Positions 34,570 through 43,649 of a DNA stretch of 64,000 nt are shown one piece after another. The number at the start of each line of letters is the position of its first letter. The first letter of the stretch is position 1. Source of the stretch: Oscillospiraceae bacterium (lineage in GTDB: Bacteria > Bacillota > Clostridia > Oscillospirales > SIG627); assembly GCA_015063985.1 (NCBI GenBank), contig SVTC01000001.1, forward strand, positions 62,001-126,000, written 5' to 3'. The notes beneath the pieces are model-generated. The model had not been told where the DNA came from, searched no databases, and worked only from the letters and a program-made list of their open reading frames with translations. Position numbers and translations under genes: made by a program.

Positions 34570-35036
34570 TGGGAGAGATAACAAAGATTGCCAGCTTTAC
34601 GGTGGATCACACCGTTCTTGACGAGGGCATTTACGTTTCCAGAGTGGACGGAGATATAACTACCTACGATCTTCGCACAAGAAAGCCCAATACAGATGAT
34701 CTTATGGACGCATCCACCATGCATTCTATGGAGCATATGCTGGCTACGTATATGAGAAATTCAGCCATCGGAGGAGATATAATATACTTCGGGCCTATGG
34801 GCTGTCAGACCGGCTTTTACCTTCTTACGAGAAATCAAACAAACCAAGAGGTATTAAAGCAGCTCAAGCTTGCCTTGAAAAGGGTAATAGAGCACGAGGG
34901 GGATATCTTCGGAAATTCTGCCGTTGAGTGCGGGAATTACAGAACTCTTTCCCTGGAAAACGCAAAAAGGGAAAGCGAAAGATATCTTAAGATCCTTGAA
35001 GCTTTAAAGGATCCCGACTTTAAATATAAGGCTTGA
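34569..35036 (+). CDS. luxS: S-ribosylhomocysteine lyase
   Basis: 155 aa. Metal ligands His52 and His56 in HSMEH and Cys121 in AVECGN, plus Glu55 and catalytic Cys79 in GPMGCQTGFYL, are all present. LuxS splits S-ribosylhomocysteine into homocysteine and DPD, the precursor of AI-2. With mtnN next it forms the two-step recycling route for S-adenosylhomocysteine. Translationally coupled to the preceding gene. Confidence 0.97.
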   Translation: MGEITKIASFTVDHTVLDEGIYVSRVDGDITTYDLRTRKPNTDDLMDASTMHSMEHMLATYMRNSAIGGDIIYFGPMGCQTGFYLLTRNQTNQEVLKQLKLALKRVIEHEGDIFGNSAVECGNYRTLSLENAKRESERYLKILEALKDPDFKYKA

Positions 35037-35050
35037 AAGAGGAGAATAAT

Positions 35051-35737
35051 ATGATAGGAATCATCGGTGCAATGTCCGTGGAGATAGATGAGCTCAAGTC
35101 CAAGCTTGAGGCTCCCGTCGAGGAATACGTCAGCGGCGTATGCTACACCCGCGGTAAGCTTTGCGGAAAGGATGCGGTGCTTGCGGTATGCGGTATAGGA
35201 AAGGTGTTTGCCGCGATCTGCGCACAAACTATGATACTCAAGTATTCGCCTGAATATATCATCAATACCGGCGTTGGCGGAGCCCTGGACGGGGATCTTC
35301 GCGTTACTGACGTGGTGATCGCCTCCGAGCTTGTCCAGCACGATATGGACACAACTCCGTTGGGAGATCCTCCCGGGCTGATATCGGGAATAAACGTGGT
35401 AAAATTCCCTGCCGATGTAAGGCTTTCCGAGCTTTTGAGGAGCTGTGTCGAGGCGCAGGGCATCCGTTGCAAGAGCGGTATAATTGCTTCGGGCGACCAG
35501 TTTATTGCCGGCGGCGAGAGAAAGGAATATATCAAAAAGACCTTCGGTGCCTCTGCCTGCGAGATGGAAGGTGCCTCCATTGCTCAGGTGGCATACGTTA
35601 ACTCCGTTCCCTTTGCGGTGGTCAGAGCTATTTCCGACGGCGCCGATTCGGAAAGCAGTATGGATTATCCCACCTTTGTTGCCAAGGCAGCGCACAACAG
35701 TGCTCTTACAATAGAGGAGCTTTGCAAGAGGATATGA
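35051..35737 (+). CDS. mtnN: 5'-methylthioadenosine/S-adenosylhomocysteine nucleosidase
   Basis: 228 aa from the ATG at 35051 (GAGGAG upstream). MIGIIGAMSVEIDEL start, GGALDGDLRVTDVVIAS, and the active-site region CEMEGASIAQVAY with the catalytic Asp in ISDGADSE are standard. Releases adenine and S-ribosylhomocysteine, the LuxS substrate. Stop overlaps the next ATG. Confidence 0.96.
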   Translation: MIGIIGAMSVEIDELKSKLEAPVEEYVSGVCYTRGKLCGKDAVLAVCGIGKVFAAICAQTMILKYSPEYIINTGVGGALDGDLRVTDVVIASELVQHDMDTTPLGDPPGLISGINVVKFPADVRLSELLRSCVEAQGIRCKSGIIASGDQFIAGGERKEYIKKTFGASACEMEGASIAQVAYVNSVPFAVVRAISDGADSESSMDYPTFVAKAAHNSALTIEELCKRI

Positions 35738-36486
35738 AGTTTATTTCGTGGAACGTTAACGGTCTCAGGGCTTGCGTTGGCAAGGGCTTTATGGACGTGT
35801 TGAAAAGCCTTGATTTTGATTTCTTCTGTGTCCAGGAGATAAAAATGAACCGCGATCAGGCGGATATGGATTTTTCCGATTACTTCCAATTCTGGAACAG
35901 TGCGGAGAAAAAGGGGTATTCCGGCACCTTGATATTGGCAAAAAAAGAGCCCTTGAGCTGCAGCTACGGCATAGACGGCGGCTTTTGCGACGAGGGAAGG
36001 GTCATAACCCTTGAATATGAAAGCTTTTATCTTGTCTGTTCATACGTGCCCAATGCTCAGCCCGAGTTGAAGCGCATTGATTACAGAATGGATTTTGAGG
36101 ATGCAATGAGAAGCTATCTTTCCGGCTTGGCTGAAAAGAAGCACGTTGTATACTGCGGCGATCTTAACGTCGCCCACCAAGAGATAGATCTTAAAAATCC
36201 GAAATCCAACGTGGGCAACCCGGGATTTTCCGATCAGGAAAGGGAAAAGTTCTCAGCACTCCTTGAAGCGGGCTTTACAGACAGCTTCAGACATCTTTAC
36301 CCCGACGTCCGTGATGCTTATTCCTGGTGGAGCTACCGTTCCCGTGCCAGAGAAAACAACGTCGGTTGGCGTATAGATTATTTTGTGGTCAGTGATTCCT
36401 GCAGAGATAATATAAAGGATGCGGGAATATTGCCGGAGATAATGGGTAGCGACCACTGTCCCGTGTGGCTCGATATCGAGCTTTAA
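35734..36486 (+). CDS. xth: Exodeoxyribonuclease III (AP endonuclease)
   Basis: 250 aa; begins MKFISWNVNGLRACV. Catalytic blocks include QEIKM (Glu), GDLNVAHQEIDL, WRIDYFVVS and GSDHCPVWLDI. Repairs abasic sites and 3' blocking groups. Its ATG overlaps the mtnN stop (ATGA), so it belongs to the same operon, an unusual partner for methyl-cycle genes. Confidence 0.95.
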   Translation: MKFISWNVNGLRACVGKGFMDVLKSLDFDFFCVQEIKMNRDQADMDFSDYFQFWNSAEKKGYSGTLILAKKEPLSCSYGIDGGFCDEGRVITLEYESFYLVCSYVPNAQPELKRIDYRMDFEDAMRSYLSGLAEKKHVVYCGDLNVAHQEIDLKNPKSNVGNPGFSDQEREKFSALLEAGFTDSFRHLYPDVRDAYSWWSYRSRARENNVGWRIDYFVVSDSCRDNIKDAGILPEIMGSDHCPVWLDIEL

Positions 36487-36530
36487 CGGTAATATAAGGT
36501 TTTGGATAATAATGAAAAGGAGAATATAAT

Positions 36531-37346
36531 ATGAGCGAAAATTGCACACACGACTGTTCAAGCTGCTCGGCGGACTGTTCCTCCAGAAAGGAAATTCAAA
36601 AGGAACAGCTTCATCAGGGCTGCAGTGTAAAAAAGGTTATCGGTGTTATCAGCGGAAAGGGCGGCGTGGGAAAATCCCTTGTTACCTCGCTTCTCGCAGT
36701 GAAAATGCAAAAGCTGGGCTACCGTTGCGCCATCCTTGATGCCGATATTACAGGTCCCTCCATCCCTACGGCCTTTGGTCTTAAGGAGCACGCTACCGTG
36801 GCAAACGAGATGATCAATCCTTCTTTGACCGCAAGCGGAATTCAGGTAATGAGCCTTAATCTGCTTTTGGATAACGCAACCGATCCCGTTGTATGGAGAG
36901 GTCCCGTTATCGCAGGTGCGGTAAAGCAGTTCTGGACGGACGTTAACTGGAACGAGGTAGACTATATGTTCGTGGATATGCCTCCCGGAACAGGTGACGT
37001 TCCTTTGACTGTTTTCCAATCCCTTCCCATTGACGGAGTGGTTGTCGTTACCTCTCCTCAGGAGCTTGTTGAGATGATCGTGGAGAAGGCGGTCAATATG
37101 GCTAATATGATGTCTGTAAAGGTATTCGGGCTTGTGGAGAATATGAGCTATTTCGTATGTCCCGACTGTAAGCAGAAGCACTCGATCTTCGGCGAGAGCC
37201 GTGTGGATTCCGTGGCAAAGCGCCTGGGTATCCCCGCAGTGGGTAAGCTTCCGATAGATCCCGATTTTGCCAACAGCTGCGACTCCGGAGCTATAGAGAC
37301 TCTTGACGGAGATTGGCTTGACCAAATAGTTGAAAATATAAAGTAA
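36531..37346 (+). CDS. Mrp/NBP35 family iron-sulfur carrier ATPase
   Basis: 271 aa. A Cys-rich N-terminus (CTHDCSSCSADC, residues 5-16) precedes the P-loop GKGGVGKS (42-49), with Walker B-like DMPPGTGDVPL and the CxxC (VCPDCKQ) that bridges a 4Fe-4S cluster between subunits. Members deliver clusters to apo-proteins. AAAGGAG precedes the ATG; a terminator follows. Confidence 0.93.
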   Translation: MSENCTHDCSSCSADCSSRKEIQKEQLHQGCSVKKVIGVISGKGGVGKSLVTSLLAVKMQKLGYRCAILDADITGPSIPTAFGLKEHATVANEMINPSLTASGIQVMSLNLLLDNATDPVVWRGPVIAGAVKQFWTDVNWNEVDYMFVDMPPGTGDVPLTVFQSLPIDGVVVVTSPQELVEMIVEKAVNMANMMSVKVFGLVENMSYFVCPDCKQKHSIFGESRVDSVAKRLGIPAVGKLPIDPDFANSCDSGAIETLDGDWLDQIVENIK

Positions 37347-37357
37347 TACCGTTTTTG

Positions 37358-37388
37358 CCGCACCGTTTATCGGTGCGGTCTTGCTTTT
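37358..37388 (+). terminator. Terminator after the Mrp gene
   Basis: 8-bp stem CCGCACCG/CGGTGCGG followed by a T-rich tract. Confidence 0.75.
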
Positions 37389-37429
37389 ATTGTCTGTCGA
37401 AAAACTACCGATTTTTTTTAAAAAAGGTA

Positions 37430-37458
37430 TTTACAAATAATAAATTGCGTGATATAAT
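37430..37458 (+). promoter_or_regulatory. rpsO-pnp promoter
   Basis: TTTACA-N17-TATAAT. Confidence 0.8.
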
Positions 37459-37464
37459 ATGCTG

Positions 37465-37571
37465 TATGCATTTGGACCTTGGCGTAGCGTATCGGGTTTG
37501 CCTCCGTTAATTGGGAAGACCGAGCGCCCCGTCAAAGGCAAAATTTATTTATTTTATGGAGGTATACAAAA
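37465..37571 (+). promoter_or_regulatory. Structured leader of rpsO (candidate S15 autoregulatory element)
   Basis: About 105 nt between promoter and rpsO, GC-richer than the surrounding intergenic DNA, with pairable stretches near 37480-37540. S15 commonly represses its own mRNA through leader RNA; this is inference from position. Confidence 0.45.
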
Positions 37572-37835
37572 ATGGAAAAGGACACCAAGCAGAGAATCAT
37601 CGCGGAGAATGCAATTCACGAGGGAGACACAGGTTCACCCGAGGTACAGATTGCCATCCTCACCGAGCGCATCAACAACCTCACCGAGCATCTTAAGGCT
37701 AATAAGAAGGACCATCACTCCCGCAGAGGTCTTCTTAAGATGGTAGGTCACAGAAGAAATCTTCTCAACTACCTGATCAAGAAGGATATCACCCGTTACA
37801 GAGCTATTATCGAGAAGCTCAACATCAGAAAGTAA
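37572..37835 (+). CDS. rpsO: 30S ribosomal protein S15
   Basis: 87 aa, standard length, with [26 protein letters not shown] and [10 protein letters not shown]. Binds 16S rRNA helices 20-22 early in 30S assembly. TGGAGG precedes the ATG. Co-transcribed with pnp, as in many bacteria. Confidence 0.98.
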   Translation: MEKDTKQRIIAENAIHEGDTGSPEVQIAILTERINNLTEHLKANKKDHHSRRGLLKMVGHRRNLLNYLIKKDITRYRAIIEKLNIRK

Positions 37836-37859
37836 TCAGGAAAGAAACAGGAAGTAGTA

Positions 37860-39950
37860 ATGTTCGAAAATCAAAGAATTTTCAAGTATGAGCTTGCAGG
37901 CCGTCCTCTTATCGTTGAGACCGGCAAGATCGCTCAGCTTGCTAACGGCAGCTGTCTTGTCAGATACGGCGAGACCGTTGTTCTTGCGACGGCTACAGCC
38001 AGCGCAGCACCCAGAGACGGAATCGATTTTCTTCCCCTTTCGGTAGATTTCGAGGAGAGACTTTACGCCGCCGGAAAGATCCCCGGCAGCTGGAACAGAC
38101 GTGAAGGAAGACCCACCACAAAGGCTATTCTTTCCTCCCGTGTTATTGACCGACCCATCCGTCCTCTTTTCCCCAAGGATCTGAGAAATGATATTTGTCT
38201 TTCTCTGCTCGTAATGAGCGTTGAGCCCGACAATCCCCCCGAAATAGTCGGTATGATCGGCGCATCCATTGCACTGAGCATCTCCGATATTCCGTGGAAC
38301 GGACCTATCGGCGGTGTATCCGTCGGTTTGGTTGACGGCAAGCCCGTTATCAACCCCACTCTTGCGCAGAGAGAAAGAAGCACCCTTGAATTGACCGTTT
38401 CCGCCAGCGAGAAGAAGGTCGTTATGATCGAAGCAGGTGCAAAGGAAGTATCCGATGAGGATATGTTCGATGCTATTATGCTCGCTCACGAGGAGATCAA
38501 GGGAATAGTCGGTTTCATCAACTCCATCGTTGCTGAGATCGGCAAGGAAAAGTTTGAATATCCCTCTTGCGAGATCGATCACGATCTCTATGACGCTGTC
38601 AGCGAGTTTGCCATTGAGGACGTTCGCAAGGCTCTTGACACAGACGATAAGACTGTCAGAGACGCAGCTATGAAGATCGTTACCGAAAAGGTACACGAGG
38701 AGTTTGACGAGAAGTTCCCCGAGCTTGTTGATCAGATCCCCGAGGTTCTTTACAAGCTTCAGAAGTTCGTTGTCCGTCGTTGGCTTTTGGACGACGGCAA
38801 GCGTGTTGACGGAAGAAGATTGGACGAGATCCGTCCTCTCGCATCCGAGGTCGGCATTCTGCCCCGTACCCACGGCTCAGGACTTTTCACCAGAGGTCAG
38901 ACTCAGGTTCTTACCACCGCAACTCTCGGCTCTATCAGCGACCAGCAGCTTCTTGACGGTATCGACGAGGAAGAGTCCAAGAGATATATGCACCACTACA
39001 ATATGCCCGGTTATTCCGTTGGCGAAGCAAAGGCTTCCAGAAGCCCCGGACGCCGCGAGATCGGCCACGGCGCATTGGCAGAGCGTGCGCTTGAGCCCGT
39101 TATTCCTCCCGTTGAGGAATTTCCCTATACTATCAGATTGGTTTCCGAGGTTGTAAGCTCCAACGGCTCCACCTCTCAGGGCTCTATCTGCGGATCCACA
39201 CTGGCACTTATGGATGCGGGCGTTCCCATTAAGGCTCCCGTTGCAGGTATTTCCTGCGGACTTATCACAGAGGGCGAGCGTTGGATGACAATGATCGATA
39301 TCCAGGGCGTTGAAGACTTCTTCGGCGATATGGACTTTAAGGTCGCAGGTACCAAGGAAGGCATCACCGCTATTCAGATGGACCTTAAGATCGACGGTCT
39401 TACCCCCGAGATCATCAAGCAGGCTCTTGAAACAACTCACGTTGCCCGTGAGTATATCCTTGATGAGGTAATGCTCAAGGCAATTCCCGAGCCCAGAGCT
39501 GACGTAAGCAAGTACGCTCCCAAGATGATCAGCACCAAGATCAACGTTGATAAGATCCGTGAGGTCATTGGACCCGGCGGAAAGGTCATCCAGAAGATCG
39601 TTGCCGATACAGGCGCCAAGATCGATATCGAGGATGACGGAAGCGTGTTTATCGCTGCTATCGACAGAGATGCAGGCTATAAGGCGTTGGAGATGATCAA
39701 CGCTATCGCGCTTGATCCCGTTGTAGGTACCGTTTACACCGGAACCGTAACCCGTCTTATGACCTTCGGCGCATTTGTAGAATTCGCTCCCGGCAAGGAA
39801 GGTCTCGTTCACATTTCCAAGCTGGATAAGAAGCGCGTTGAAAAGGTTGAGGACGTTGTCAACGTTGGCGACGTTATCAGAGTTAAGCTCATCGAGATCG
39901 ACGATAAGGGTAGGATCAACCTTTCCAGAAAAGACGCTCTTGAAGATTGA
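37860..39950 (+). CDS. pnp: Polyribonucleotide nucleotidyltransferase (PNPase)
   Basis: 696 aa: two RNase PH domains (first with GRPTTKAILSSRVIDRPIRPLFP, second with GLFTRGQTQVL and GREIGHGALAERAL), a KH domain (VIGPGGKVIQKI) and an S1 domain (GTVTRLMTFGAFVEFAPGKEGLVH). Degrades RNA 3' to 5' with phosphate. 24 nt after rpsO; terminator follows. Confidence 0.98.
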   Translation: MFENQRIFKYELAGRPLIVETGKIAQLANGSCLVRYGETVVLATATASAAPRDGIDFLPLSVDFEERLYAAGKIPGSWNRREGRPTTKAILSSRVIDRPIRPLFPKDLRNDICLSLLVMSVEPDNPPEIVGMIGASIALSISDIPWNGPIGGVSVGLVDGKPVINPTLAQRERSTLELTVSASEKKVVMIEAGAKEVSDEDMFDAIMLAHEEIKGIVGFINSIVAEIGKEKFEYPSCEIDHDLYDAVSEFAIEDVRKALDTDDKTVRDAAMKIVTEKVHEEFDEKFPELVDQIPEVLYKLQKFVVRRWLLDDGKRVDGRRLDEIRPLASEVGILPRTHGSGLFTRGQTQVLTTATLGSISDQQLLDGIDEEESKRYMHHYNMPGYSVGEAKASRSPGRREIGHGALAERALEPVIPPVEEFPYTIRLVSEVVSSNGSTSQGSICGSTLALMDAGVPIKAPVAGISCGLITEGERWMTMIDIQGVEDFFGDMDFKVAGTKEGITAIQMDLKIDGLTPEIIKQALETTHVAREYILDEVMLKAIPEPRADVSKYAPKMISTKINVDKIREVIGPGGKVIQKIVADTGAKIDIEDDGSVFIAAIDRDAGYKALEMINAIALDPVVGTVYTGTVTRLMTFGAFVEFAPGKEGLVHISKLDKKRVEKVEDVVNVGDVIRVKLIEIDDKGRINLSRKDALED

Positions 39951-39959
39951 TTCCATTTT

Positions 39960-39989
39960 CCCCAAGGCTAATGCCTTGGGGATTTTTTT
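39960..39989 (+). terminator. Terminator of rpsO-pnp
   Basis: 9-bp stem CCCCAAGGC/GCCTTGGGG with T7. Confidence 0.9.
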
Positions 39990-40051
39990 GTTTAAAATTA
40001 ACAAAAATGGCTTTAATTAAGCCTATTACTGAAAAAAATATTTGTTGTCTA

Positions 40052-40085
40052 TTGACATATACAAATATTTTGGTATAATTGTATA
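40052..40085 (+). promoter_or_regulatory. Promoter of the MBL gene with overlapping inverted repeat
   Basis: TTGACA-N16-TATAAT; arms TATACAA (40058-40064) and TTGTATA (40079-40085), 14 nt apart, flank the -10 box and could bind a repressor. Confidence 0.7.
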
Positions 40086-40111
40086 CAATAATACCGTGGA
40101 AGTGAAGTAAA

Positions 40112-41590
40112 GTGAATAATATCATACATCAGCTTAAAACAGACGGAAGTCCTTTGGACGGAATGAGCTACATTTTTCAAGGGGACGACGGTAGGATAGC
40201 GGTTCTTGACGGAGGCATGAAAAACGACGTTGATTACCTGCTCCAATATTTAAAGAGAATAACCGGTCTTGATAAGCCCAAGGTCGATCTTTGGATGATA
40301 TCTCACGCACACGCCGATCACACCTTTGCTTTTATTTATATGGCTCAGTGGCATGGAGATGAACTGACCGTGGAAAGGGTAATGTATGACTTTCCGGATG
40401 CTTCCTTCTTTGAAAAAAAGCAGCCTCAGGTAGTGCCGGAGCTGAAGCTTTTCGAGGATGCGGTGGATATATTCCAAGCCGAAAGAGTAAAGCCCTATGC
40501 GGGTATGGAACTCTTCATTGGATCGATGGCCTTCGAGGTCCTTTTCACCGCAAGCGATCTGCCAAAGATCGAAGAAGCGGGCCTGGAGCAATGCACCAAT
40601 GACACGTCCCTGGTATTCAGAGTAAAATATAAAGGACAGAAAATTCTGTTTTTGGGCGACGTTCAAAGGGCGGCAAACCGTGTTATGATAGACCGTTACG
40701 GAGAGGATCTGAAGGCGGACGTTGTTCAGGTGGCTCATCACGGCGAATATTCCACCACAGAGGAGTTTTACAGGCTTGTTGATCCTCGGATCCTTTTATG
40801 GCCTGTTAATAAACTGAGAAGCGAGCAATTGGTTTTAGCAAAAATGAATAGATTTTTGTTTTATAAAACCCAATTAGAGGATATTATCATTTCAGGTGAG
40901 GGAACCAGAGCCATAGAGCTTCCCATAAAGCCTTCGGTTGCTCCGAATACTTATATTATTCCGATAAGAAGGAGCGAAGCTGAAAGAGTGGTCAATATTC
41001 CTTACAGCGAAAGAGAGATTGACGTCGAGCGCTGTCCCGAGGACTTTTTTGATGCTGACGAGGAGAAGACGATGGAATACGTCTTTAATCGGGATGCATC
41101 CCAGAACGCAAGCTTCAGAGCCTTATACCGCGAGGATGCCTTGTATCTGGAAATAAAGCTATACAATAAAAGCTTTGTTTTGGATGAGACTAAGACTTCC
41201 ACACAGGTCTGCGATAATGCAAGGATCTATTTCAGCGAAAAAGTGTATGATAGCTTTGAGATCCTGTGGGAGGACGTGGATTGCCGGGCTTTTACCGATA
41301 TGAAGATCTATCCCCACAAAAAGCTAATTAACGGAAGGCCGGTATATTCCAGCAGGGATGATATATGCCAAAGCAACGCCTATAGCTTTGACGGCGGAGT
41401 AAGACTTGTTGTCAAGATACCCTTTGCCGCCCCCAAAAAGAAAAACGATACTCTGTCCCTTGGCTTTGAGGTCAACCTGATAGAGTCGTCCAGCTGCTTG
41501 AGGGGAAGCTGGATGTTATATCCAAGTGTAAGTGCGGGATTCAGAATGATGATATCGCCCGCGGGATTACAGATATTCAGATTGAATTAA
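40112..41590 (+). CDS. MBL-fold metallo-hydrolase with C-terminal beta-sandwich domain
   Basis: 492 aa from a GTG start (40112), the first in-frame start after the promoter. Residues 1-270: metallo-beta-lactamase fold with SHAHADHTF (HxHxDH), GDVQ and VAHHG, like the ComEC/hydrolase type. Residues about 315-490 are a second domain (RALYREDALYLEIKLYNK, then ARIYFSEKVYDSFEIL and VVKIPFAAP) resembling CBM9/DOMON-like sugar- or haem-binding sandwiches. No signal peptide. The combination is uncommon. It lies 15 nt before the citrate operon and may share its transcript. Confidence 0.8.
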   Translation: MNNIIHQLKTDGSPLDGMSYIFQGDDGRIAVLDGGMKNDVDYLLQYLKRITGLDKPKVDLWMISHAHADHTFAFIYMAQWHGDELTVERVMYDFPDASFFEKKQPQVVPELKLFEDAVDIFQAERVKPYAGMELFIGSMAFEVLFTASDLPKIEEAGLEQCTNDTSLVFRVKYKGQKILFLGDVQRAANRVMIDRYGEDLKADVVQVAHHGEYSTTEEFYRLVDPRILLWPVNKLRSEQLVLAKMNRFLFYKTQLEDIIISGEGTRAIELPIKPSVAPNTYIIPIRRSEAERVVNIPYSEREIDVERCPEDFFDADEEKTMEYVFNRDASQNASFRALYREDALYLEIKLYNKSFVLDETKTSTQVCDNARIYFSEKVYDSFEILWEDVDCRAFTDMKIYPHKKLINGRPVYSSRDDICQSNAYSFDGGVRLVVKIPFAAPKKKNDTLSLGFEVNLIESSSCLRGSWMLYPSVSAGFRMMISPAGLQIFRLN

Positions 41591-41605
41591 TGAGAGGAGA
41601 TAAAT

Positions 41606-42982
41606 ATGCTACAGTTATCAAACCACAGTAACCTTTTGGAGCAAGAGGGATATAAATATATGCTCCAGGACGTTGCCGAGCCCAATCTCTACAGAGATAT
41701 ATACAGCTATGACAACGTACCCCTTGTGCCCTTCAACCACAGAAGAGCGCCGATGAAGATGCCCAAGGAGATTTGGATCACCGATACCTCTTTAAGAGAC
41801 GGTCAGCAATCGGTGGAGCCTTATACCATAGATCAGATAGTTGATCTTTATAAGCTTATGAATAAGCTGGGAGGACCATATGGAATAATCCGCCAGACCG
41901 AGTTTTTTGTGTACAGTAAAAAGGATCGGGAGGCATTGGAAAGATGCCAGGCGCTGGGACTTCAGTTCCCTGAGATAACCACCTGGATCAGAGCAAATCG
42001 CGAGGATTTTAAAATGGTCAAGGATCTGGGGATCCGAGAGACGGGAATTCTGGTAAGCTGCTCCGACTATCATATCTTTAAAAAGCTCAAGCTTACAAGA
42101 AAAGAGTGCATGGACCGTTATATCGCCGCAGTCAGTGATGCCTTTGAAGCCGGAGTAATGCCCAGATGTCATTTGGAGGACGTTACGAGAGCAGACTTTT
42201 TCGGATTTGTGGTCCCCTTTGTAAATAAGCTTATGGAGATGTCAAGGGATGCAAATATCCCCGTAAAGATCCGTGCCTGCGATACAATGGGCTACGGTGT
42301 TCCTTACCCCGAGGTAGACCTTCCCCGAAGCGTTCCCGGTATAATCTACGGACTTCAGCAGTATTCCGACGTTCCCAGTGAAATGCTCGAGTGGCACGGT
42401 CACAACGACTTTTACAAGGCGGTCACAAATGCAAGTACCGCTTGGCTCTACGGTGCCAGTGCGGTAAACTGCTCACTTTTGGGAATCGGCGAAAGAACGG
42501 GCAACGTTCCCCTTGAGGCGATGGTATTTGAATACGCTTCCCTGAGAGGCTCCTTTGACGGTATGGATCCCACCGTTATCACTGAAATAGCGGAGTATTT
42601 CCATAAGAATATGGGCTATGCTATTCCGCCTATGACTCCCTTTGTGGGAAGAAACTTCAACGTGACAAGAGCGGGTATCCACGCCGATGGACTCTTGAAG
42701 GACGAGGAGATATATAACATTTTCAACACCAAAAAGCTTCTCAACCGTCCCGCTTCGGTTCTTATCAGTAAGACCTCCGGCCTTGCGGGAATTGCGTATT
42801 GGATAAACGAAAACTACCGTCTTGTGGGCGAAAAGGCGGTCAACAAGAAGGACCCCCTTGTTATCGCATTAAAGGAATGGGTAGATGCCGAATACGAAAA
42901 CGGCAGACAGACCTCTATCTCCAACGGAGAGCTTGAGGACCACATCAATGCTATTTGTCCCAACAGATTTGATTCAAACTGA
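41606..42982 (+). CDS. Re-citrate synthase (homocitrate/isopropylmalate synthase-like)
   Basis: 458 aa, HMGL-like TIM barrel: ITDTSLRDGQQS (58-69) with catalytic Arg64 and metal Asp65, HGHND (264-268) and GERTGN (295-300). It lacks the C-terminal LeuA regulatory domain. By itself it could be an isopropylmalate-, citramalate- or homocitrate-type synthase, but it is followed by aconitase and isocitrate dehydrogenase. The Clostridium kluyveri Re-citrate synthase belongs to this family and has this size, so Re-face condensation of acetyl-CoA and oxaloacetate is the best call. GAGAGGAG precedes the ATG. Confidence 0.8.
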   Translation: MLQLSNHSNLLEQEGYKYMLQDVAEPNLYRDIYSYDNVPLVPFNHRRAPMKMPKEIWITDTSLRDGQQSVEPYTIDQIVDLYKLMNKLGGPYGIIRQTEFFVYSKKDREALERCQALGLQFPEITTWIRANREDFKMVKDLGIRETGILVSCSDYHIFKKLKLTRKECMDRYIAAVSDAFEAGVMPRCHLEDVTRADFFGFVVPFVNKLMEMSRDANIPVKIRACDTMGYGVPYPEVDLPRSVPGIIYGLQQYSDVPSEMLEWHGHNDFYKAVTNASTAWLYGASAVNCSLLGIGERTGNVPLEAMVFEYASLRGSFDGMDPTVITEIAEYFHKNMGYAIPPMTPFVGRNFNVTRAGIHADGLLKDEEIYNIFNTKKLLNRPASVLISKTSGLAGIAYWINENYRLVGEKAVNKKDPLVIALKEWVDAEYENGRQTSISNGELEDHINAICPNRFDSN

Positions 42983-42992
42983 GGAGGAAACG

Positions 42993-43649
42993 ATGAATAA
43001 CCATAAGAGTATATCCCTGGCTGATATCGTTTTTGAAAAGCTTGAAAACGACATTCTCAGCGGGAAATATCCCTACGGCGAGATATTGACGGAGGGCAGA
43101 CTGTCCGAGGAGCTGGGGGTCAGCAGAACTCCCATCAGAGAGGCTCTCAGAAGACTCGAGGCCGAGCATCTTATAGCGGAAACCAATAAGGGCGTGACCG
43201 TTCTCGGTATTACCAAAAAGGATATATCCGATATTTTCGATATCCGTTTAAGGCTTGAAGGTATGGCAGCGAGGCTTGCTGCCGAGAATGCCGACGAGGC
43301 GGCAAGAGAAAACCTTGTCAGAATAGTGGATCTGCAGGAGTTTTATACCGAAAAGCAGGATGCTGAGCATATTAAGGATATGGATAACGACTTCCATTAC
43401 AACCTTTACAAGAGCAGTAACAGTCCCGTTTTGCTTAACACTCTGTTACCTCTTCACAAAAAAGCGCAAAAATACCGCAAGACCTCCGTTTCCGACGGCT
43501 CCAGAGCTCATCAGTCGGCTGACGAGCACAGAGCGATCCTTGATGCCATTTTGGCAAGGGACGGCGATCTGGCGGAAAAGACAACGGTAGAACACATTCT
43601 CAATGCAAAGGAAAGCATTCTTAACAGGAGGAAACAAAATTGGGACTGA
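42993..43649 (+). CDS. GntR family (FadR/FCD) regulator within the citrate operon
   Basis: 218 aa from the ATG at 42993 (GAGGAGG upstream), 10 nt after the citrate synthase. Winged HTH (residues about 8-75, ILTEGRLSEELGVSRTPIREALRRLEAEHLI) and FCD ligand domain with metal-ligand candidates (DNDFHYNLY and EHRAI). FCD domains often bind carboxylic acids such as citrate, so it probably senses a pathway intermediate and controls this operon. The stop lies 10 nt inside the aconitase ORF. Confidence 0.92.
   Translation: MNNHKSISLADIVFEKLENDILSGKYPYGEILTEGRLSEELGVSRTPIREALRRLEAEHLIAETNKGVTVLGITKKDISDIFDIRLRLEGMAARLAAENADEAARENLVRIVDLQEFYTEKQDAEHIKDMDNDFHYNLYKSSNSPVLLNTLLPLHKKAQKYRKTSVSDGSRAHQSADEHRAILDAILARDGDLAEKTTVEHILNAKESILNRRKQNWD

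Noticed and set aside
38877..40004. Long minus-strand ORFs over pnp (also 37836-38873) and over aconitase (43916-45184)
   Set aside because: Shadows of well-conserved plus-strand genes.
41606..42982. 2-isopropylmalate synthase (leuA)
   Set aside because: No LeuA regulatory domain and no leucine genes nearby; aconitase and isocitrate dehydrogenase follow instead.
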